A DNA stretch of 64,000 nucleotides from Pedobacter yulinensis (GTDB lineage Bacteria; Bacteroidota; Bacteroidia; Sphingobacteriales; Sphingobacteriaceae): contig NZ_KZ686272.1 in the NCBI RefSeq assembly GCF_003029735.1, positions 62,001-126,000 of the forward strand, written 5' to 3'. The notes beneath the pieces were generated by a model. It had not been told where the DNA came from. It worked only from the letters and a program-made list of their open reading frames with translations, and searched no databases. A program made the translations under genes and the position numbers. Shown here piece by piece: positions 15,443 through 24,479 of the stretch (its first letter is position 1; every line of letters starts with the position of its first letter).

Positions 15443-15829
15443 ATGAAAAAATTAGTAATGATCTTTGCGCTGTTACTGGGCGTAACAGCTTTCGCAAATG
15501 CACAGCAGCAAGGCGGCGGCGGAAACGCTGAGGAACGTACCAAGAGAATGGTCGCTGCACTTGGCGACAAGCTGAAACTGACTGAAGACCAGAAAACCAA
15601 AGTAAGTGCCATTTATGCAGATCAATGGAAGGCCATGCAAAAAGCACGCGAAGAGGCAGGCGATGACCGCAGCAAGATGCGCGAAACCATGATGAAGCAA
15701 CGCAAAGAAACCGACGATAAGGTCAATGCATTGCTGAACGACGAACAGAAAAAGGCGTATGCTGCCTGGAAAGAAGAACAGCGCGCCAATATGACCAACC
15801 GTCAGCAAGGCGGGGGCGGCAACCAGTAA
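15443..15829 (+). CDS. Spy/CpxP-like periplasmic protein
   Basis: A 128-residue exported protein: signal peptide (MKKLVMIFALLLGVTAFANAQ) then a short Gly-rich linker, a helical, charged body with the repeated LTEDQKTKV and LLNDEQKKAY motifs, and a Gly/Gln-rich tail. The LT-x2-Q motif pattern resembles Spy/CpxP/LTXXQ helical chaperones of the periplasm. This is a family-level guess. It is a single gene ended by a strong terminator. Confidence 0.75.
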   Translation: MKKLVMIFALLLGVTAFANAQQQGGGGNAEERTKRMVAALGDKLKLTEDQKTKVSAIYADQWKAMQKAREEAGDDRSKMRETMMKQRKETDDKVNALLNDEQKKAYAAWKEEQRANMTNRQQGGGGNQ

Positions 15830-15842
15830 ACCCAGCCGTAAA

Positions 15843-15888
15843 AAAAGACCTGACGAGTTTCGAAAGCCGTCAGGTCTTTTTATTTTTG
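15843..15888 (+). terminator. terminator overlapping the maf promoter
   Basis: AAAAGACCTGACG (15843-15855) pairs perfectly with CGTCAGGTCTTTT (15868-15880), a 13-bp stem. The T-tract runs into TATTTTTG at 15881-15888, which is itself a perfect TAnnTTTG -7 element ending 3 bp before the maf ATG. Confidence 0.85.
15881..15888 (+). promoter_or_regulatory. Bacteroidota -7 element for maf
   Basis: TATTTTTG fits TAnnTTTG. It is embedded in the T-tract of the preceding terminator and would give a leaderless or nearly leaderless maf message. Upstream GTTTCG (about 18 bases away) is a poor -33 match. Confidence 0.4.
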
Positions 15889-15891
15889 GCC

Positions 15892-16494
15892 ATGATCCAA
15901 AACCTTCCCCCTGTTATCCTCGCTTCGAAATCGCCGCGCCGTCAGCAATTGCTCGCCGCCATGGGCATCACTTACGAAAGTTTGCTCAAAGAGGTCGATG
16001 AACAATTCCCTCCGGGTCTGAAGCCAGAGGAGGTCGCTGTTTACATCTCAGAACAAAAGGCCGCTGCCTTTGCAGAACACAGCGGCACCCACCTGGTCAT
16101 CACATCTGATACGATTGTAGCTCTGGACGGCGAAATTCTGGGTAAGCCCGCAGATGCCGCGCACGCAAGCGACATGCTGAACCGGCTGGCCGGACGAGCG
16201 CATGAGGTTTATACGGGGGTCACCCTCTTTTACCAGCAACATAAAGTAAGCTTTTTTGATTGTTCTGAAGTGTTTTTCAGGTCCGTTACCCAGGCCGAAA
16301 TTGATCATTACCTTACCGTGGGGCAGCCGTTTGACAAGGCTGGCGCTTACGGCGTGCAGGACTGGTGGGGCCTGGTCGTTGTTGAGCGCATTAACGGCTC
16401 GTATACCAATGTGATGGGCCTGCCAACTGAGAGGTTATACCTTGAACTCAAAGAATTTGCTGGCCGTGCACGCCAGCGGCAGGAAAAACTGTAA
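15892..16494 (+). CDS. maf: Maf-family nucleotide pyrophosphatase
   Basis: A 200-residue enzyme that hydrolyses non-canonical or pyrimidine nucleoside triphosphates (dTTP, UTP) to the monophosphate, a house-cleaning role. The N-terminal signature ASKSPRRQQLL (about residues 11-21), the TSDTIV segment, GKP and the DKAGAYGVQ block are all present. ATG 15892 is chosen; TTG 15886 is inside the promoter. Single gene. Confidence 0.92.
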   Translation: MIQNLPPVILASKSPRRQQLLAAMGITYESLLKEVDEQFPPGLKPEEVAVYISEQKAAAFAEHSGTHLVITSDTIVALDGEILGKPADAAHASDMLNRLAGRAHEVYTGVTLFYQQHKVSFFDCSEVFFRSVTQAEIDHYLTVGQPFDKAGAYGVQDWWGLVVVERINGSYTNVMGLPTERLYLELKEFAGRARQRQEKL

Positions 16495-16537
16495 CTTTTG
16501 CCACCGCATCCCATCAAACACGAACTAAACTACTTTT

Positions 16538-17452
16538 ATGTTAAGCGTACAGAATATTGTAAAGCAATACGTTGCGCACCGCGCACTTGACGATGTGAGC
16601 CTGGAGGTGCAAAAAGGCAAGATTTTTGGCTTGCTCGGCCCGAACGGTGCAGGCAAAACCTCGCTGATCCGGATCATAACCCAGATCACCGCGCCCGATA
16701 GCGGGCAGGTGCTGCTGAAAGGGGAGCGGCTGAACACAAGCCACATTGGGAATATCGGTTACCTGCCCGAAGAGCGGGGGCTTTACAAAAAAATGCAGAT
16801 TGGCGAACAGATCCTGTACCTATCGAAATTAAAAGGGCTGAACACGGCCGAAGCAACCCGCCGCATCCGGTTCTGGTTTGAAAAACTGGATATGGTTAAC
16901 TGGTGGGACAAAAAAGTCGAAGACCTGAGCAAAGGCATGCAGCAGAAGGTACAGTTTGTGGCCACAGTGCTGCACAGCCCTGAACTGGTCATTCTTGATG
17001 AACCGTTTTCGGGTTTCGACCCGGTTAATGCTGATCTGATCAAAAATGAGATTCTGGAGCTGAATGAACAGGGAACTACGTTTATCTTTTCCACGCACCG
17101 CATGGAAAGTGTCGAAGAATTGTGCGATGATATTGCGCTGATCCACAGGTCGAAAAAGGTGCTGGATGGCTCTGTTGAAGCCATTCGCGACCGCTACAAA
17201 AGCAATACCTACGCCGTGTCGTACAGCGGCGCTTTTGATCAGGCACTCGCATCGGGAATTTTCGAGGTCCTGCAAACGGAACCGGCCAGATCGGCAACAA
17301 CCATGAACATAAAGATCAGTGAAGGCCGCACCGCCAATGATGTGCTTGCGCTTTTACTGAACCACGTTCAGGTGTACAGCCTGAATGAGGTGGTGCCATC
17401 TATGAACGAAATATTTATTGAACACGTGCGGAAAACCGACCAGGAATCATGA
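16538..17452 (+). CDS. ABC-2 type exporter ATP-binding protein
   Basis: A 304-residue ABC ATPase with Walker A GPNGAGKT (34-41), signature LSKGMQQK (about 129) and Walker B LVILDEP. A C-terminal domain of about 80 residues after the switch region is typical of NatA-like exporters. It overlaps the permease gene by 4 bases (ATGA), forming a two-gene transporter. The substrate is not predictable; NatAB members export Na+ or other toxic compounds. Confidence 0.92.
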   Translation: MLSVQNIVKQYVAHRALDDVSLEVQKGKIFGLLGPNGAGKTSLIRIITQITAPDSGQVLLKGERLNTSHIGNIGYLPEERGLYKKMQIGEQILYLSKLKGLNTAEATRRIRFWFEKLDMVNWWDKKVEDLSKGMQQKVQFVATVLHSPELVILDEPFSGFDPVNADLIKNEILELNEQGTTFIFSTHRMESVEELCDDIALIHRSKKVLDGSVEAIRDRYKSNTYAVSYSGAFDQALASGIFEVLQTEPARSATTMNIKISEGRTANDVLALLLNHVQVYSLNEVVPSMNEIFIEHVRKTDQES

Positions 17453-18777
17453 GCAAAATTTCACTTATCATCAGGCGCGAGTATTTTTCCCGTGTAAGGA
17501 AAAAGTCTTTTATCATTATGACCTTCCTGACACCGGTCATTATCGCGTTTTTTTACGGCCTTATCTTTTACTTTTCGTACAAGGAGATCAAAGACAGCCA
17601 TGACCGGATCGTTGTTGTGAACGAAAACACGACACTGACCGAACCGCTCGCTTCAGACAAAAACATTCAATATACGTATTCACAAGAACCGCTTGCGACA
17701 CTTAAAAAGAAAATTGATAAGGCCGGCTTCGATTACATTCTTTACCTCCCAGACTTCGATATCAGCGCCCCCCGGGGCATTCAGCTTTTTGGCAGCAAGC
17801 AGGCCGGTCTGTCGCTGAACAACCGCGTTGCTGACGATGTCGAGGCCCAGATCAGGAATTACAAACTCAGGCAGTCGGGTATTACACAGCAGCAGCTTGA
17901 CAAATTAAGCAGTCCGGTAACGATCGATACAAAAAAGCTGGGCGACGCCGGCAAAGAAGAGGATTCTAGCGCCGGTGCCAGTACCATCATTGCTTTTGTA
18001 GCCGGCGTGCTGATGTTCATGTTTATCATGCTGTACGGAGTGCAGGTAATGCGGGGTGTCATCGAAGAAAAAACGAACCGGATCATTGAGGTCATGATCT
18101 CTTCAGTAAAGCCCTTCCAACTCATGATGGGTAAGATTATCGGTATTGCGCTGGTCGGCCTGACTCAATTTATGCTGTGGATCGTGCTGACCATGGCCAT
18201 CTCGACCGTGGCCGTTGGTTTGTTTGTTGGCAAAGATGAAGCAAAAAAAATGGCGCAGACCGGCGTTAACACACCAGGAAACGCACTCCCCGGTCAGGAT
18301 GCTGCGCAGAAAAGTCCTGTAGAGGGTATTCAGAAAAGCCTGGCCCACCTGGAAGTCGGCAAAATTCTTGGTGTATTCGTGTTTTTTTTTCTCGGTGGAT
18401 ACCTGTTCTATAGTTCCCTTTACGCAGCGATCGGTTCGGCGGTAGACAGCGAAACAGAAACGCAGCAGTTTATGATGCCTGTTATGATGCCTTTGCTGTT
18501 CGGCTACGCCCTGTCGCTCAGCGTGGTGACCAATGATCCTTACGGGCAGGTAGCTTTCTGGTTGTCGATGGTTCCGTTCACCTCGCCCATAGCGATGGTT
18601 GTGCGCATGCCATATGGCGTTCCGGCCTGGGAGCTTGCTTTGAGCATGGGTATCCTCGTACTCGGTTTTATCGGCACGGTTTGGTTTGCCGCGCGAATTT
18701 ACAGGGTGGGCATCCTGATGTATGGCAAAAAAGCGAGTTTCAGGGAAATGATCAGGTGGTTTACCTATCGTGCTTAA
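17449..18777 (+). CDS. ABC-2 type exporter permease (NatB-like)
   Basis: A 442-residue membrane protein: first helix at about 22-44, a large extracytoplasmic domain (about 45-175), then five or six helices from residue 178 on. Central VIEEKTNRIIEVMISS is the typical ABC-2 coupling motif. It partners the ATPase encoded 4 bases upstream. A hydrophilic insertion (about 265-300, rich in Ala, Gly, Gln) lies between helices. Substrate unknown. Confidence 0.88.
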   Translation: MSKISLIIRREYFSRVRKKSFIIMTFLTPVIIAFFYGLIFYFSYKEIKDSHDRIVVVNENTTLTEPLASDKNIQYTYSQEPLATLKKKIDKAGFDYILYLPDFDISAPRGIQLFGSKQAGLSLNNRVADDVEAQIRNYKLRQSGITQQQLDKLSSPVTIDTKKLGDAGKEEDSSAGASTIIAFVAGVLMFMFIMLYGVQVMRGVIEEKTNRIIEVMISSVKPFQLMMGKIIGIALVGLTQFMLWIVLTMAISTVAVGLFVGKDEAKKMAQTGVNTPGNALPGQDAAQKSPVEGIQKSLAHLEVGKILGVFVFFFLGGYLFYSSLYAAIGSAVDSETETQQFMMPVMMPLLFGYALSLSVVTNDPYGQVAFWLSMVPFTSPIAMVVRMPYGVPAWELALSMGILVLGFIGTVWFAARIYRVGILMYGKKASFREMIRWFTYRA

Positions 18778-18798
18778 TACGTAAAACTTTTATACACC

Positions 18799-19716
18799 AT
18801 GCGCGCAGCAATTATAGACATGGGCACCAACACCTTCCACCTTCTGGTGGCCAATGTGGTCGGTGCCGGCTACGAAATACTTTACCGCACAAGCCTGCCT
18901 GTTAAACTGGGCCAAGGCCGCATCAACGAAAACATCCTTATTCCCGAAGCCATGCAACGCGGCATAGCAGCCTTAAAAACTTTTGCGGCAACGATCGAAG
19001 AATACGGAGCAACTGAAATACGCGCTACCGCGACATCGGCCGTACGCAGCGCCCGCAACGGCCGGGAGTTCGTAGCATTGGTGAAAAATGAAACCGGTAT
19101 TGAGGTGAAGGTGATCAGCGGCGATACCGAAGCCCAGTTGATTTATCAGGGCGTACGCCTTACGGGCGCGATCGAAGGCACGAGCCTGATCATGGACATT
19201 GGCGGCGGAAGTGTGGAGTTTATTCTTTGCACGGCCGATGAGGTGATCTGGAAAAAGAGTTATGACATCGGGGCGGCGCGGCTGATGCAGCAGTTTTTCC
19301 ATTCCGATCCGTTAACAGCCGGAGAACGGGAAGCCATGCGCGCTCATTTTGTACCCTTGCTTGAAGACCTTGTAGCTGTTTGCCGCGCGCAGCAACCCCA
19401 AACGCTGATCGGGTCTGCCGGTGCGTTTGAAACCTTTATTCAACTGCTCGCTGCCCAGCAGGGGGCAGCGCTCGACCTGTCGCAGGTCGCTGCCGCCGAT
19501 ATCGATATTGAAGCGTACCGTGTGTTGTCATTGAGCCTTCAGCAGGCCACTCATGCCGAGCGGGCTTCCATGAAAGGCATGATTCCGCTTCGGGTGGATA
19601 TGATCGTTGTTGCGGCGTTGCTCACCGATTACATGCTGGACCAATTGAACCCCGGCCGGCTGCGGCTGTCTACATTTGATTTGAAGATGGGCGTGCTGGC
19701 GGCGATGCTCGGGTAG
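18799..19716 (+). CDS. ppx: Ppx/GppA phosphatase
   Basis: A 305-residue actin-fold (ASKHA) phosphatase that covers only the catalytic domain; the C-terminal HD-like extension of longer Ppx is absent. Phosphate loops DMGTNTFHLLV (residues 6-16) and MDIGGGSVEF are present, along with TSAVRSARNG. It degrades polyphosphate or pppGpp; which one cannot be read. It lies 21 bp after the transporter genes, possibly in the same unit. Confidence 0.9.
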   Translation: MRAAIIDMGTNTFHLLVANVVGAGYEILYRTSLPVKLGQGRINENILIPEAMQRGIAALKTFAATIEEYGATEIRATATSAVRSARNGREFVALVKNETGIEVKVISGDTEAQLIYQGVRLTGAIEGTSLIMDIGGGSVEFILCTADEVIWKKSYDIGAARLMQQFFHSDPLTAGEREAMRAHFVPLLEDLVAVCRAQQPQTLIGSAGAFETFIQLLAAQQGAALDLSQVAAADIDIEAYRVLSLSLQQATHAERASMKGMIPLRVDMIVVAALLTDYMLDQLNPGRLRLSTFDLKMGVLAAMLG

Positions 19717-19741
19717 ACCGAAGGTGCGGGCAGCTAGGCAC

Positions 19742-19766
19742 AAAAAAAGGCCCGTTTTCAGGGCCT
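19742..19766 (-). terminator. terminator for the 506-residue lipoprotein gene
   Basis: AGGCCC (19748-19753) and GGGCCT (19761-19766) form a 6-bp GC stem with a 7-base loop; on the reverse strand it is followed by seven T. It ends the gene that stops at 19798. Confidence 0.7.
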
Positions 19767-19797
19767 CCATTGAATTGCAGGTGATTGAAAAAATCGC

Positions 19798-21318
19798 CTA
19801 TATTGGCTGTCCGGTCGATTTAAACGTTTTTACAACTGTTATTTTTGGCGACCCGTCTTTCGGGGTAACATCAAATGATATTCTCATCAAGATGTTGGAT
19901 GTCAATATCGACGTAGGCAAGCTACCAACTAATGTCAGACGCTCTACCTCATAAATTTCGCGCTCAGCAATGATCTCGCTGCTAAGTATCGAAGCGTCTC
20001 TATCAAGTACATCTGATCCGAAAGTCTTGGTTAGGATAATCTGCTTTCGTAAATTCGATATGTCGGCAACTGCCAGCAAAGCCGGATTAAAGAGGATCTG
20101 GTGAGAAGGTTCGTCAATTGAAAAGTCAAAACGTACCCTCGCACCTTCGAGGGAGGGAGGGCTGTCAAGGTTATAGGTAGTCCGTTTTACCTTTATGATC
20201 GGTTCTGCGGACAAGTAAAAAAGTCCTAATGGTTGGTTATAGCTGGGGTAGAAGCCAGGCGAATTTTGATTGTTAAGTGTGCCGGGAATCGAAAAGGTGT
20301 TTGTGAATAGCTGACTGGAAACCGTTGCCGTGCCGGATGTTTCGATGGTAGAATTAATTTTTAAATTTACTTGCTGAGCTACTGTTGTAGATCCGCCACC
20401 TCCGAGAAGTCCACTCAGAAAGCCCTTGATCAAGCCGGAAACGCCATTAGATGCAGCATCGATAATCGCATTTTTCAATTGCTCCGACTTGGGAAATTTC
20501 AAATTTTCCGCTGCCTTCTTCGAGCCTATTTTCATTCCGGCGTCTATTACGCCATTCGGAAGGTTGGCAAAGAAATTGGGGGCAGGCTGTTGATGTTCTA
20601 TTGTGCCTGATATTGTTCCTGTTTCTTTACCGTTCAGACTGATTTGAGTTATCGAATTGGGATTAATTGACCACTCGAACTGAAGGTTCTGATAGTCTGT
20701 AGAACCAATTGTGTGATCGTATGCAATCTCAAACTCTGCTGCGTACCAAGAACCGGTACTGGATACCATATGTTGTTGCAACTGTGAGACAGCGCCTGCG
20801 TTGTCGTTAATTTTTATAACATCTTTTGATGAAAAGTTCAGAATGGGCGAATTAGCAGCGGCGGTACCCAGTAATTTAAGCTGATAGTTTAAGTTACTCG
20901 ATGGATAATTAGCAGGTGTCGAAAAATAAAAATATGTGCGCAACAGGCCACGGTATTTGTTATACAACATGAAGTATGCCGGGTTATAAACTACATTGTT
21001 GTTGAATGTGTTATAGACAAGTTCCCACCCATCCGCTTTCTTATAGTCAAAGACGATATCTTCATCCATCTTCCGGCCACCTAGGCCCGAGCTCCACGGC
21101 ACAGGTATAGGGGGGGTACCTGCCGGGCTAGGCATAAAGTCAATGTGCTCCCAATCCAATGGGTAAGCCGGTATTCCTGCTAAATTCGGAAGGGGTGTTT
21201 TGTTCTTGGAAAGGTGTGTGTCGTTGGCAGGATCAACAGGTTTTTTGCAAGCTAAAAAGACAGCGCAGAAGATCAAAAGCGCCGACAAGGGCCATTTGGA
21301 GAATAAGGAATGATTCAT
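19798..21318 (-). CDS. orphan lipoprotein of unknown function
   Basis: A 506-residue lipoprotein with a signal peptide and lipobox FLAC (Cys24). The mature part is rich in Asn, Ser and Tyr and mostly beta-predicted, with a glycine-rich hinge FLSGLLGGGG at about 285-300. A probable structural Met-free repeat is not evident. Codon use is visibly more A+T rich than the neighbours. I recognise no family. It stands alone, convergent with ppx, with its own terminator; its base composition suggests later acquisition (inference). Confidence 0.7.
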   Translation of the reverse strand: MNHSLFSKWPLSALLIFCAVFLACKKPVDPANDTHLSKNKTPLPNLAGIPAYPLDWEHIDFMPSPAGTPPIPVPWSSGLGGRKMDEDIVFDYKKADGWELVYNTFNNNVVYNPAYFMLYNKYRGLLRTYFYFSTPANYPSSNLNYQLKLLGTAAANSPILNFSSKDVIKINDNAGAVSQLQQHMVSSTGSWYAAEFEIAYDHTIGSTDYQNLQFEWSINPNSITQISLNGKETGTISGTIEHQQPAPNFFANLPNGVIDAGMKIGSKKAAENLKFPKSEQLKNAIIDAASNGVSGLIKGFLSGLLGGGGSTTVAQQVNLKINSTIETSGTATVSSQLFTNTFSIPGTLNNQNSPGFYPSYNQPLGLFYLSAEPIIKVKRTTYNLDSPPSLEGARVRFDFSIDEPSHQILFNPALLAVADISNLRKQIILTKTFGSDVLDRDASILSSEIIAEREIYEVERLTLVGSLPTSILTSNILMRISFDVTPKDGSPKITVVKTFKSTGQPI

Positions 21319-21504
21319 GGGATGAAATTATTATGCTAATGTAATTGTCCTGACAGTTTGATTTTCATGGTAACATAAATATTACGAGATCAGGAGCCGG
21401 TCAGATCTCCGTTTTCCGCTACACGCTTGATAAGCTCGTCTGGCACGTTTATAAGAAGATCGACTTGTCGACTGTTCATTAAAGTACGTCATGAATTAGT
21501 CTTT

Positions 21505-21540
21505 AAAAACAAACCCCGGTTTTGCCGGGGTTTGTTTTTA
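21505..21540 (-). terminator. strong bidirectional terminator after dnaJ
   Basis: AAAAACAAACCCCGG (21505-21519) and CCGGGGTTTGTTTTT (21525-21539) are a perfect 15-bp stem with loop TTTTG. It touches the dnaJ stop (21538). T-tracts are present in both directions. Confidence 0.9.
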
Positions 21541-22701
21541 TTCAAAGTATTCTTTCATTCGGTCAAAGAAACTCTTCTCATTTTTGCCGGGCTGCGGCTT
21601 AAAATTAGGAGACTCACGGAGGCGTTCGAGGATGATCTTCTCTTCGCTGCTCAGCGCCTTTGGCGTCCAGATGTTGATGTGGATAATCTCGTCTCCGCGG
21701 TGGTATGAATTGACTTCGGGAAGGCCCTTGCCTTTCAGGCGCAGCAGCTTGCCGCTTTGCGTACCCGGATCAATTTTGATCTTGGCCCGGCCATCTATTG
21801 TCGGTACTTCTGCGGTTACACCCAAGGCTGCATCTATAAAGTTCAGGTGCAGGTCATAGACCACATTGTTCCCTTCGCGCTTCAGTGTTTCGTGGGGCAG
21901 CTCTTCGATCAGAATGATCAGATCGCCGGGAATGCCGCCGTTGGGGGCCGCGTTGCCTTTGCCGCTCATGCTTAACTGCATGCCATCGCTTACTCCTGCA
22001 GGGATATTGATGGTAATGGTTTCCTCCCCACGCACCACGCCGTCGCCATGACAGGCGGTACACTTTGAGGTGATCTGCTGTCCGCTTCCGTTACAGTTTG
22101 GACAGGTTGATGTGGTCTGCATCTGGCCGAGAATGGTATTGGTTACCCGCCGTACCTGGCCGGCTCCGCCGCAGGTTTGACAGGTACTGACCGAAGACCG
22201 GTCTTTGGCGCCTGTACCGTCGCATGTTTTGCAGGGAACCTGCTTATTGACCTTGATCTTTTTTTCAGCACCATGTGCAATTTCTTCAAGATTGAGCTTG
22301 ACCTTGATGCGCAGGTTTGAGCCTTTTGCAACCCTGCGGCCGCCCTGACGCTGCCCGCCGCCACCGCCGCCGAAAAAGCTTTCGAACGGGTTGTGTCCGC
22401 CAAAGATGTCGCCGAACTGGCTGAAAATGTCGTCCATATTCATGCCACCGCCGTAACCGCCGCCAGCCGCACTGCTGCCCACACCGGCATGGCCGTATTG
22501 GTCGTAACGCTGTTTCTTCTCAGGATTGCTCAGCACCTCGTAGGCCTCTGCGGCCTCCTTAAAATTGTCTTCAGCAACCTTATCGCCCGGGTTTTTATCC
22601 GGGTGGTACTTGATAGCCAGCTTGCGGTAGGCTTTTTTAATTTCCTCCGCAGATGCGCTACGGCCAACGCCCAACACGTCGTAATAATCTCTTTTACTCA
22701 T
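21538..22701 (-). CDS. dnaJ: chaperone DnaJ
   Basis: A 387-residue type I J-protein that stimulates the DnaK ATPase. J domain at 1-70 with HPD (33-35); Gly/Phe-rich linker with many glycines at about 73-135; four zinc motifs CxxCxGxG ([32 protein letters not shown]) at about 158-215; C-terminal substrate domains with [10 protein letters not shown]. grpE lies 84 bp upstream in the same direction, forming a heat-shock pair. dnaK is not in the window. Confidence 0.96.
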   Translation of the reverse strand: MSKRDYYDVLGVGRSASAEEIKKAYRKLAIKYHPDKNPGDKVAEDNFKEAAEAYEVLSNPEKKQRYDQYGHAGVGSSAAGGGYGGGMNMDDIFSQFGDIFGGHNPFESFFGGGGGGQRQGGRRVAKGSNLRIKVKLNLEEIAHGAEKKIKVNKQVPCKTCDGTGAKDRSSVSTCQTCGGAGQVRRVTNTILGQMQTTSTCPNCNGSGQQITSKCTACHGDGVVRGEETITINIPAGVSDGMQLSMSGKGNAAPNGGIPGDLIILIEELPHETLKREGNNVVYDLHLNFIDAALGVTAEVPTIDGRAKIKIDPGTQSGKLLRLKGKGLPEVNSYHRGDEIIHINIWTPKALSSEEKIILERLRESPNFKPQPGKNEKSFFDRMKEYFE

Positions 22702-22785
22702 CTTATTCTACTGATCGGATCGGTTGCCTGCAGCCGCGCGCTGACGATGCAGCACGCAATTTTCAGGTTGCCGGTCCCAATTTCT

Positions 22786-23391
22786 TTATGCTCCTACCAC
22801 CACTTTCGCGAAGCGGATCACATTGTCATTCAACGTGTATCCTTTTTCAACCTCATCTATAACCTTGCCCTTCAGTTCTGGCGAAGGCGCCGGAATGTTT
22901 GTTATGGCCTCGTGAAAATCGGTATCAAATTCTTTATTGATGCTTTCCATTTCTTTCAGCCCTTTTTGCGACAACGCAGTTTTCAATTTCTGGTGAACGA
23001 GTATAATGCCCTCACGCAGCGATTTGATGTCATCACTGGTCTCAGTCGCTTTCAGTGCGCGGTCAAAATCGTCCAGCACGGTTAGCAGGGACACGATCAC
23101 ATCCTTGCCTGCAGTCTGCAGCAGCTCAACGCGTTCTTTCTGGGTGCGCCGTTTATAATTGTCAAATTCTGCATATAAACGCAGGTACTTATCGTTCAAT
23201 GCCGCGTTTTCCTGTTTCAGCTTTTCTTCTGCAGCCGGCTCCTCGGTTGGTTGAGCTGTTGCTTGCGCCTGCTCGGCATGCTCGCCGGTTAGTTCTGTCT
23301 GCTGGGTTTCATTTAATGCCTCGTCTGTAGTTTCTTTATTGGTATCCATCTCTCTTTCTTTAGCTTCTTGATTTTTTTTCTTGCCAAACAT
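22786..23391 (-). CDS. grpE: nucleotide exchange factor GrpE
   Basis: A 201-residue co-chaperone that releases ADP from DnaK. A long acidic, Glu/Gln/Thr-rich N-terminal region (about 1-60) precedes the coiled-coil LRLYAEFDNYKRRTQKER (about 73-90) and the C-terminal beta domain ending NVIRFAKVVVG. Followed by dnaJ at 84 bp, so grpE-dnaJ are probably one operon. No CIRCE element was seen upstream. Confidence 0.94.
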   Translation of the reverse strand: MFGKKKNQEAKEREMDTNKETTDEALNETQQTELTGEHAEQAQATAQPTEEPAAEEKLKQENAALNDKYLRLYAEFDNYKRRTQKERVELLQTAGKDVIVSLLTVLDDFDRALKATETSDDIKSLREGIILVHQKLKTALSQKGLKEMESINKEFDTDFHEAITNIPAPSPELKGKVIDEVEKGYTLNDNVIRFAKVVVGA

Positions 23392-23533
23392 AGGTTCTGT
23401 GCGGTTGCTTCGGTTTTCGGGGGGACTTCAATTTTTCTGCCAAGGGCAAAAAGCCGCCATGCTGTCAGTTTTCTGACGCATCAGCTGGTGGCATTGTACT
23501 TTCTGACCGAAGCCCGCAGTGCGGACTGTCAGT

Positions 23534-24217
23534 TTAGACCAGTTGGACATTGTCGGTAATGACCCCGTTTTCGCACTTGATGATGCGCGAAGGGAAGGTG
23601 CGGATGATGTGGTAATCGTGGGTAGCCATCAGCACCGCCGTTCCATTCTGGCTGATCTGCCTGAGCAGGATGACGATCTCTTCTGATGTATCAGGGTCCA
23701 GATTTCCGGTTGGCTCGTCTGCTAGAATAATTTCCGGATCATTGAGCAGTGCCCTTGCAATCACCACACGCTGCTGTTCTCCGCCCGAAATCTCATGCGG
23801 CATTTTTTTGATCTTGGAACGCAGACCTACCTTGTCAAGTACATCTTTAATGCGCTCTGCGATCAGCGCTTTATCAGACCAGCCGGTTGCCCGGAGTACA
23901 AACTCCAGGTTTTTTTCAATGGTACGGTCGGTAAGCAACTGAAAGTCCTGGAAAACAATGCCCAGTTTGCGGCGCAGGTAAGGCACATCTTTTTCTGCCA
24001 GGGTTTTCAGGTCGAAATCGGCTACCATGCCCTCGCCGTTGCCAATATGCAGATCGCCGTAAATGATTTTCAGCAGGCTGCTCTTGCCCGAACCGGTCTG
24101 GCCGATCAGGAAGGCAAATTCGCCTTTGTCGATATGCAGGTTTACGTTCGAGAGAACCAGGTGTTTCTGCTGAAATATATCTACGTTCTTTAAATGAATT
24201 ACTGCGTGTTCTGCCAT
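23534..24217 (-). CDS. ftsE: cell-division ABC ATPase FtsE
   Basis: A 227-residue ABC ATPase with Walker A GQTGSGKS (about 39-46), signature ISGGEQQR and Walker [14 protein letters not shown], the block typical of FtsE/LolD/MacB-type ATPases. FtsE works with FtsX to control peptidoglycan hydrolases at the division site. ftsX is not adjacent, so this name is from overall similarity. The next upstream gene encodes 67 residues and ends one base before the ftsE start, a strong coupling. Confidence 0.85.
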   Translation of the reverse strand: MAEHAVIHLKNVDIFQQKHLVLSNVNLHIDKGEFAFLIGQTGSGKSSLLKIIYGDLHIGNGEGMVADFDLKTLAEKDVPYLRRKLGIVFQDFQLLTDRTIEKNLEFVLRATGWSDKALIAERIKDVLDKVGLRSKIKKMPHEISGGEQQRVVIARALLNDPEIILADEPTGNLDPDTSEEIVILLRQISQNGTAVLMATHDYHIIRTFPSRIIKCENGVITDNVQLV

Positions 24218-24218
24218 G

Positions 24219-24422
24219 TTAAATCTCTAATTTCTGGATTTGTCCGAAGGGAAGTTCCCTGATCAGTTCCATGATGTAATCCTGTTTGGCAGCAAGGCCA
24301 AGCTTTTCAAGCGACTTATCGGGACGGTCAACACGGAAATAAGCCAGTAAGGTGAACTTCTCGTCTCTTAGCTGGACATAATCCGGAATTTTAGCGATCC
24401 CCTTTACCTTGATTACATACAT
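24219..24422 (-). CDS. small conserved-looking protein upstream of ftsE
   Basis: A 67-residue soluble protein with a predicted beta-beta-alpha core (YVQLRDEKFTLLAYFRVD, then a C-terminal helix LAAKQDYIMELIREL). No family recognised. It ends one base before the ftsE ATG and starts 57 bp after the acyl-CoA reductase gene, so it is likely co-transcribed with ftsE. Function unknown. Confidence 0.65.
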   Translation of the reverse strand: MYVIKVKGIAKIPDYVQLRDEKFTLLAYFRVDRPDKSLEKLGLAAKQDYIMELIRELPFGQIQKLEI

Positions 24423-24479
24423 TTGCTCAAAAATAGGATTTCAAAATGAATTTCTGCCTAAAAGCAGCAATATATCGGC

